Assembly (NCBI GenBank): GCA_002385545.1
Contig: DGDR01000066.1
Span: forward strand, 1-53,627
Direction: 5' to 3'
Length of the DNA: 53,627 nucleotides
Source: Clostridium sp. UBA3947
GTDB lineage: Bacteria; Bacillota; Clostridia; Clostridiales; Clostridiaceae
Positions 50,414 to 53,627 of the stretch are shown here, piece by piece; within the stretch, counting starts at the first letter, position 1, and each line of letters starts with the position of its first letter. The translations under genes and the position numbers were made by a program. Under the pieces are notes generated by a model. That model was not told where the DNA came from, did not search any database, and saw only the letters and a program-made list of their open reading frames with translations.

Positions 50414-51292
50414 TTAGTATTCTCTAACCAAAAGAAAATCTGTTAATTTTCGCAATTCTTCAGTATTTAAATTTAATTTATCTAATAAGTTTTTACATTC
50501 TAGTGTTAAATTACTACATATAAGCTTACATTTTTCTAATCCATATTCTGTAACATATGTGGTCTTATGATTCTCTATATCACTGTTTATACTTTTACCT
50601 AATACAGAAGTTTCTCCAATAACATCTAAAATATCATCTTTAACTTGAAATGCCAAGCCTAACTTTTCACCATATTCAGCTAAAATATCCATTTCTTCTT
50701 TAGTAGCGCCACCCATAAGTGCTCCAGCTAAAATTGAAGCCTTTATTAAAGCTCCAGTTTTATTTTTATGAATATAGTTCAGTTGATCAATATCAATTTT
50801 CTTTTCCTCACTTAGAATATCTACTACTTGACCGCCTATCATACCTTCAGTGCCACTGGCATCAAGTATAATAGATGCTGCCTTTAAGGCCCTTTCCCCA
50901 TGGCTTAAAGCAAATTTCACTAATATACTTGCCGCCTCATTTAATAAAGCATCACCTGCTAAAACAGCCATTCCTTCACCATAGACCTTGTGACAAGTAG
51001 GCTTTCCACGTCTTAAATCGTCATTATCCATACAAGGTAAATCATCATGTATCAGGGAATAGGTATGAATCATTTCTAAAGCCGCAGCCATTTCTATTAC
51101 ATCCTTATAGCTATCTTTATATAAGCTATAACTAAGTAATAAAAGAATTGGTCTAATTCTTTTTCCTCCTACTGATAAGCTATAGGACATGGCCTCATAT
51201 ATTAAAGAGTTATATTGCTTTTTTTCTATCTTCTGCTCATAGTAGTCCTTTAACCACTGGTTAACCTCATTTTTTAACTCATCAAGTATCAT
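50414..51292 (-). CDS. ispA: Polyprenyl (farnesyl/geranyl) diphosphate synthase
   Basis: This prenyltransferase adds isopentenyl diphosphate to allylic diphosphates to make short-chain prenyl diphosphates. The 292-residue product has the first Asp-rich motif DDLPCMDND (D83, D84, D89) with the chain-length Tyr/Ser positions before it (HTYSLIHDD), the second motif KDDILD (D219, D220, D223), and the GGKRIRP substrate loop at 42-48. It overlaps the xseB stop by 4 bases (ATGA). Size and neighbours (xseA-xseB-ispA-dxs) support farnesyl diphosphate synthase, but chain length is inferred. Confidence 0.94.
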   Translation of the reverse strand: MILDELKNEVNQWLKDYYEQKIEKKQYNSLIYEAMSYSLSVGGKRIRPILLLLSYSLYKDSYKDVIEMAAALEMIHTYSLIHDDLPCMDNDDLRRGKPTCHKVYGEGMAVLAGDALLNEAASILVKFALSHGERALKAASIILDASGTEGMIGGQVVDILSEEKKIDIDQLNYIHKNKTGALIKASILAGALMGGATKEEMDILAEYGEKLGLAFQVKDDILDVIGETSVLGKSINSDIENHKTTYVTEYGLEKCKLICSNLTLECKNLLDKLNLNTEELRKLTDFLLVREY

Positions 51293-51513
51293 GATTTCTC
51301 CTCACTATCAAAATCTATTTCTTCGCCATTACTTAAAAGCTTTATTTTTCCTTCTGCTTCATTTAATATTTTATAAAGACTATTGCAGGTTTTCATACCT
51401 GTTTCATAATATTTAATAGCTTCATCTAAAGATAAATCCCCATTTTCCATTTTAGCTATAATATCTTCCAGTTTCAACAATAAATCTTCGTAACTTTCCT
51501 TTTTCTTCACCAT
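51289..51513 (-). CDS. xseB: Exodeoxyribonuclease VII small subunit
   Basis: This small helical subunit of ExoVII degrades single-stranded DNA together with XseA. The 74-residue product shows the family signature ESYEDLLLKLEDIIAKMENG and LSLDEAIKYYETGMKTCNSL, predicted as a two-helix coiled coil, with an acidic tail. Its ribosome binding site GGAG is inside the end of xseA, 2 bases separate the genes, and its stop overlaps the ispA start (ATGA), so the three are translationally linked. Confidence 0.95.
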   Translation of the reverse strand: MVKKKESYEDLLLKLEDIIAKMENGDLSLDEAIKYYETGMKTCNSLYKILNEAEGKIKLLSNGEEIDFDSEEKS

Positions 51514-51515
51514 AG

Positions 51516-52718
51516 CTATTCTCCTTCAAAACTAACCCTTGCTTCTATTTTGCCATCCTTTAAAAGGATATTCAACTTTTCTTGCTTTTTTAACATTTCT
51601 ATACTGCTTATAACATTGTTATCCATATCCTGTATTATAGAATATCCCTTATTTAATATATTTAAAGGATTGTAAGCAGCTAATAGAGCATAATTCTTAG
51701 ATAGCTGCTCCTTTTTTACTTCTAAATTTAATTTCATATGATGGTATAATTTACTCTTTAAGTTGTCTATATGATTGTAAGAGTTCACTATTTCATTAAT
51801 GGGGCTAATTAATTTCAATCTATTTTTCAATCTTTCTAAAGCATTACTTTTACTATTTATAGTATTGTATATACTATTCTGTAACAGGGTTCTTAGCACC
51901 TCTATTCTTTTCTCCATTTCTGCTAATGAAGGTACTGCGATTTCTGCTGCCGCGGAAGGAGTGGGCGCTCTACGATCACTTACAAGATCGATAATTGTAA
52001 AATCTGTTTCATGACCTACTCCTGATATAATAGGCTTCTTAGAGTTATATACGGCATAAGCTAATTCTTCATCATTAAAGTTCCATAATTCTTCTATGGA
52101 ACCACCACCTCTAGCAATTATAATAGTATCTATATCTTCTATATTATTTAGATACTCTATTCCCTTTATAATTTCTTGGCTAGCTCCCTTACCCTGCACA
52201 AGGGCTGGGTATATTAATATATTGCAATTTTTATTTCTTCTTGTGGAAACATTAATAATATCTCTGATAGCTGCTCCAGTTGGTGAGGTGATTACACCTA
52301 TTCTTCTTGGGTAAGGTGGAATAGGCTTCTTTCTATTCTCATCAAATAAGCCTTCCTTTTCAAGCTTTTCCTTTAATCTTAAAAAGGCCACATATAGATC
52401 TCCTATACCCACTTGCTCCATTTTATTACAATAGAGCTGGTAGCTTCCCTCCTTTAGATATAAAGAAACTCGCCCTGTTACCTCTACATCCATACCATTT
52501 TCTGGTGTAAACCTTAGGTTTTCAGCATCGCTTTTAAACATCACCGCATTAATCTTACCAAACTCATCCTTTAAGCTAAAATAAATATGTCCGCTATTAT
52601 GTATCTTTAAATTAGAAATCTCGCCTTTAACATGAACATTATTTAATATGTAATCATTGTCCATAACTTTTTTTATATAATTATTAAGAGCGCTAACAGT
52701 CAAAACCTTAATATACAT
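51516..52718 (-). CDS. xseA: Exodeoxyribonuclease VII large subunit
   Basis: This is the catalytic subunit of ExoVII. The 400-residue product has an N-terminal OB fold (NNVHVKGEISNLKIHNSGHI), the catalytic core with RRIGVITSPTGAAIRDIINV, and the signature IIARGGGSIEELWNFNDEEL and GVGHETDFTIIDLVSDRRAP, followed by a long helical coiled-coil tail. The start is taken at the ATG 52718, matching the family N-terminus MYIKVLTVSALNNYI; an in-frame ATG eight codons upstream has no ribosome binding site. It overlaps the end of folD by 11 bases. Confidence 0.95.
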   Translation of the reverse strand: MYIKVLTVSALNNYIKKVMDNDYILNNVHVKGEISNLKIHNSGHIYFSLKDEFGKINAVMFKSDAENLRFTPENGMDVEVTGRVSLYLKEGSYQLYCNKMEQVGIGDLYVAFLRLKEKLEKEGLFDENRKKPIPPYPRRIGVITSPTGAAIRDIINVSTRRNKNCNILIYPALVQGKGASQEIIKGIEYLNNIEDIDTIIIARGGGSIEELWNFNDEELAYAVYNSKKPIISGVGHETDFTIIDLVSDRRAPTPSAAAEIAVPSLAEMEKRIEVLRTLLQNSIYNTINSKSNALERLKNRLKLISPINEIVNSYNHIDNLKSKLYHHMKLNLEVKKEQLSKNYALLAAYNPLNILNKGYSIIQDMDNNVISSIEMLKKQEKLNILLKDGKIEARVSFEGE

Positions 52719-53556
52719 TTCTCTTATACGCCTCACAAACATTATTTATGAGCATAGTTGTGGTCAATGCTCCAACACCACCAGGTACCGGTGTTACAAA
52801 GGCGGCCTTTTCTATGACCTTTTCATACTGTACATCTCCAGTAATTTTCCCATTAACAGAAGTTATACCAACATCTATTACTATAGCCCCTTCTTTTACG
52901 TATTCTTCATTAATCATTAAGGGCCTACCTATAGCAGAAATCAAAATATCTGCTTCACTACATATCTGCTTCAAATTACTAGTTTTGGAATGACATATAG
53001 TAACGGTACAATTTTCGTTGAGCAATAACTGAGCTGTAGGCTTTCCAACTATATTGCTTCTGCCTATAACAACAGCTCTTTTACCTGTAAGCTCTACCCC
53101 AGTGCTCTTTATTAAATTTAATACACTTAAGGGAGTACAAGGGACAAAGCTAATTTCTCCTTTATAAAACTTTCCATTATTTATGTCCGTTAAACAATCT
53201 ATATCTTTTTTATGGGAAATTAGTGACGTTACCTTCTTCTCATCAATATGCTTAGGTAAAGGTAAAAAGAGCATAATCCCATCAACTTTTTCATCATTAT
53301 TAAGCTTAGCAATTAATAAGCAAAGCTCCTCTTCTTTTATACTATCATTTTTTATATGTACCTCTGTATGAACACCTAACTCTGAACATAATTTTTTCAC
53401 ATTGTTTAAATAATAGTGAGAGCCTCCATCCTCTCCAACTATAATAGCTGCAATACAAGGTATTCTCTTACCTGCTTTTAATAGAGAATCTGTAAAAGCC
53501 TTAATGTTTTCCTTATATTTAGCTGCCACCGCTCTTCCGTTAATGCTTTCCCCCAT
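52708..53556 (-). CDS. folD: Methylenetetrahydrofolate dehydrogenase / methenyltetrahydrofolate cyclohydrolase
   Basis: This bifunctional one-carbon enzyme interconverts methylene-, methenyl- and formyl-tetrahydrofolate. The 282-residue product has the catalytic Tyr and Lys of the cyclohydrolase site in SHYYLNNVKK (near 50-58), the LFLPLPKHID folate segment with its Asp, the Rossmann cofactor motif GRSNIVGKPTAQLL near 165, and the closing signature TPVPGGVGALTTTML. The ATG at 53556 is preceded by GAGGAGGTG; an earlier in-frame start lies ahead of this site. It heads the visible run folD-xseA-xseB-ispA-dxs-tlyA-nadK-argR-recN. Upstream genes and the promoter are lost at the contig end. Confidence 0.97.
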   Translation of the reverse strand: MGESINGRAVAAKYKENIKAFTDSLLKAGKRIPCIAAIIVGEDGGSHYYLNNVKKLCSELGVHTEVHIKNDSIKEEELCLLIAKLNNDEKVDGIMLFLPLPKHIDEKKVTSLISHKKDIDCLTDINNGKFYKGEISFVPCTPLSVLNLIKSTGVELTGKRAVVIGRSNIVGKPTAQLLLNENCTVTICHSKTSNLKQICSEADILISAIGRPLMINEEYVKEGAIVIDVGITSVNGKITGDVQYEKVIEKAAFVTPVPGGVGALTTTMLINNVCEAYKRNVY

Positions 53557-53608
53557 TATTACACCTCCTCTATATCTCACAGTCACTATTTGCTATTCTA
53601 TCCAATAC

Positions 53609-53627
53609 CTGTCTCTTATACACATCT
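53609..53627. other. Tn5/Nextera mosaic-end adapter sequence (not genomic)
   Basis: The last 19 bases, CTGTCTCTTATACACATCT, are exactly the reverse complement of the Tn5 mosaic end used in Nextera libraries. They lie at the extreme end of the window, 52 bases upstream of the folD start, so they are residual adapter in the assembly rather than a transposon in the organism. Confidence 0.97.

Noticed and set aside
53609..53627. End of a genomic Tn5-like transposon
   Set aside because: Only the 19-bp engineered mosaic end is present at the extreme contig edge, which is the pattern of sequencing adapter.

Overview
This 53.6 kb window is an AT-rich stretch of a spore-forming, anaerobic Clostridium-type Firmicute. 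The evidence is the sporulation set (spo0A, spoIVB, spoIIM, gerW), a bacterial V-type ATPase, a 2-hydroxyacyl-CoA dehydratase-activase-like giant protein, rubredoxin, T-box, SAM-I and preQ1 leaders, and strong GGAGG ribosome binding sites. The last 19 bases are the Tn5/Nextera mosaic-end sequence, so the right edge is a contig end carrying library adapter rather than genome. I would not name a species from sequence alone.

Layout, left to right (most genes on the minus strand): folC and valS behind a T-box leader (7-4300); a 1429-residue double activase/dehydratase-like protein (4310-8599); a nine-gene V-ATPase operon in the order G-C-I-K-F-E-A-B-D (17485 down to 8757); a small TPR gene on plus (17782-18141); an M16 protease-recX-membrane transglutaminase operon (21214 down to 18147); preQ1-riboswitch-controlled queT on plus; a 54-residue rubredoxin on minus; a plus-strand cassette of a DeoR regulator with two DegT-family aminotransferases (22471-25592); a lone CheX-like gene; a three-gene membrane operon whose products all carry zinc ribbons (29658 down to 26369); metY behind a SAM-I riboswitch; and a plus-strand two-gene flavin/iron-sulfur redox operon (31828-34085).

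The right half is cell-envelope, chromosome and sporulation housekeeping: two D-Ala-D-Ala carboxypeptidases, a DUF2953-gerW pair, scpA-scpB, spoIIM with a small membrane gene and a XerD-like protein, a NUDIX hydrolase, spo0A with a clear sigma-H promoter and overlapping 0A box, spoIVB, and the long co-oriented run folD-xseA-xseB-ispA-dxs-tlyA-nadK-argR-recN.

The parts most worth a second look are the zinc-ribbon/SPFH/Tim44-like trio, the PyrK-like plus TrmFO-like redox pair with extra cysteine clusters, the double activase with both cluster-ligating cysteine pairs intact, the XerD homologue lacking three of six catalytic residues, and a hairpin that separates the gerW ribosome binding site from its start codon. 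No insertion sequence, prophage, CRISPR array, tRNA or rRNA was found.
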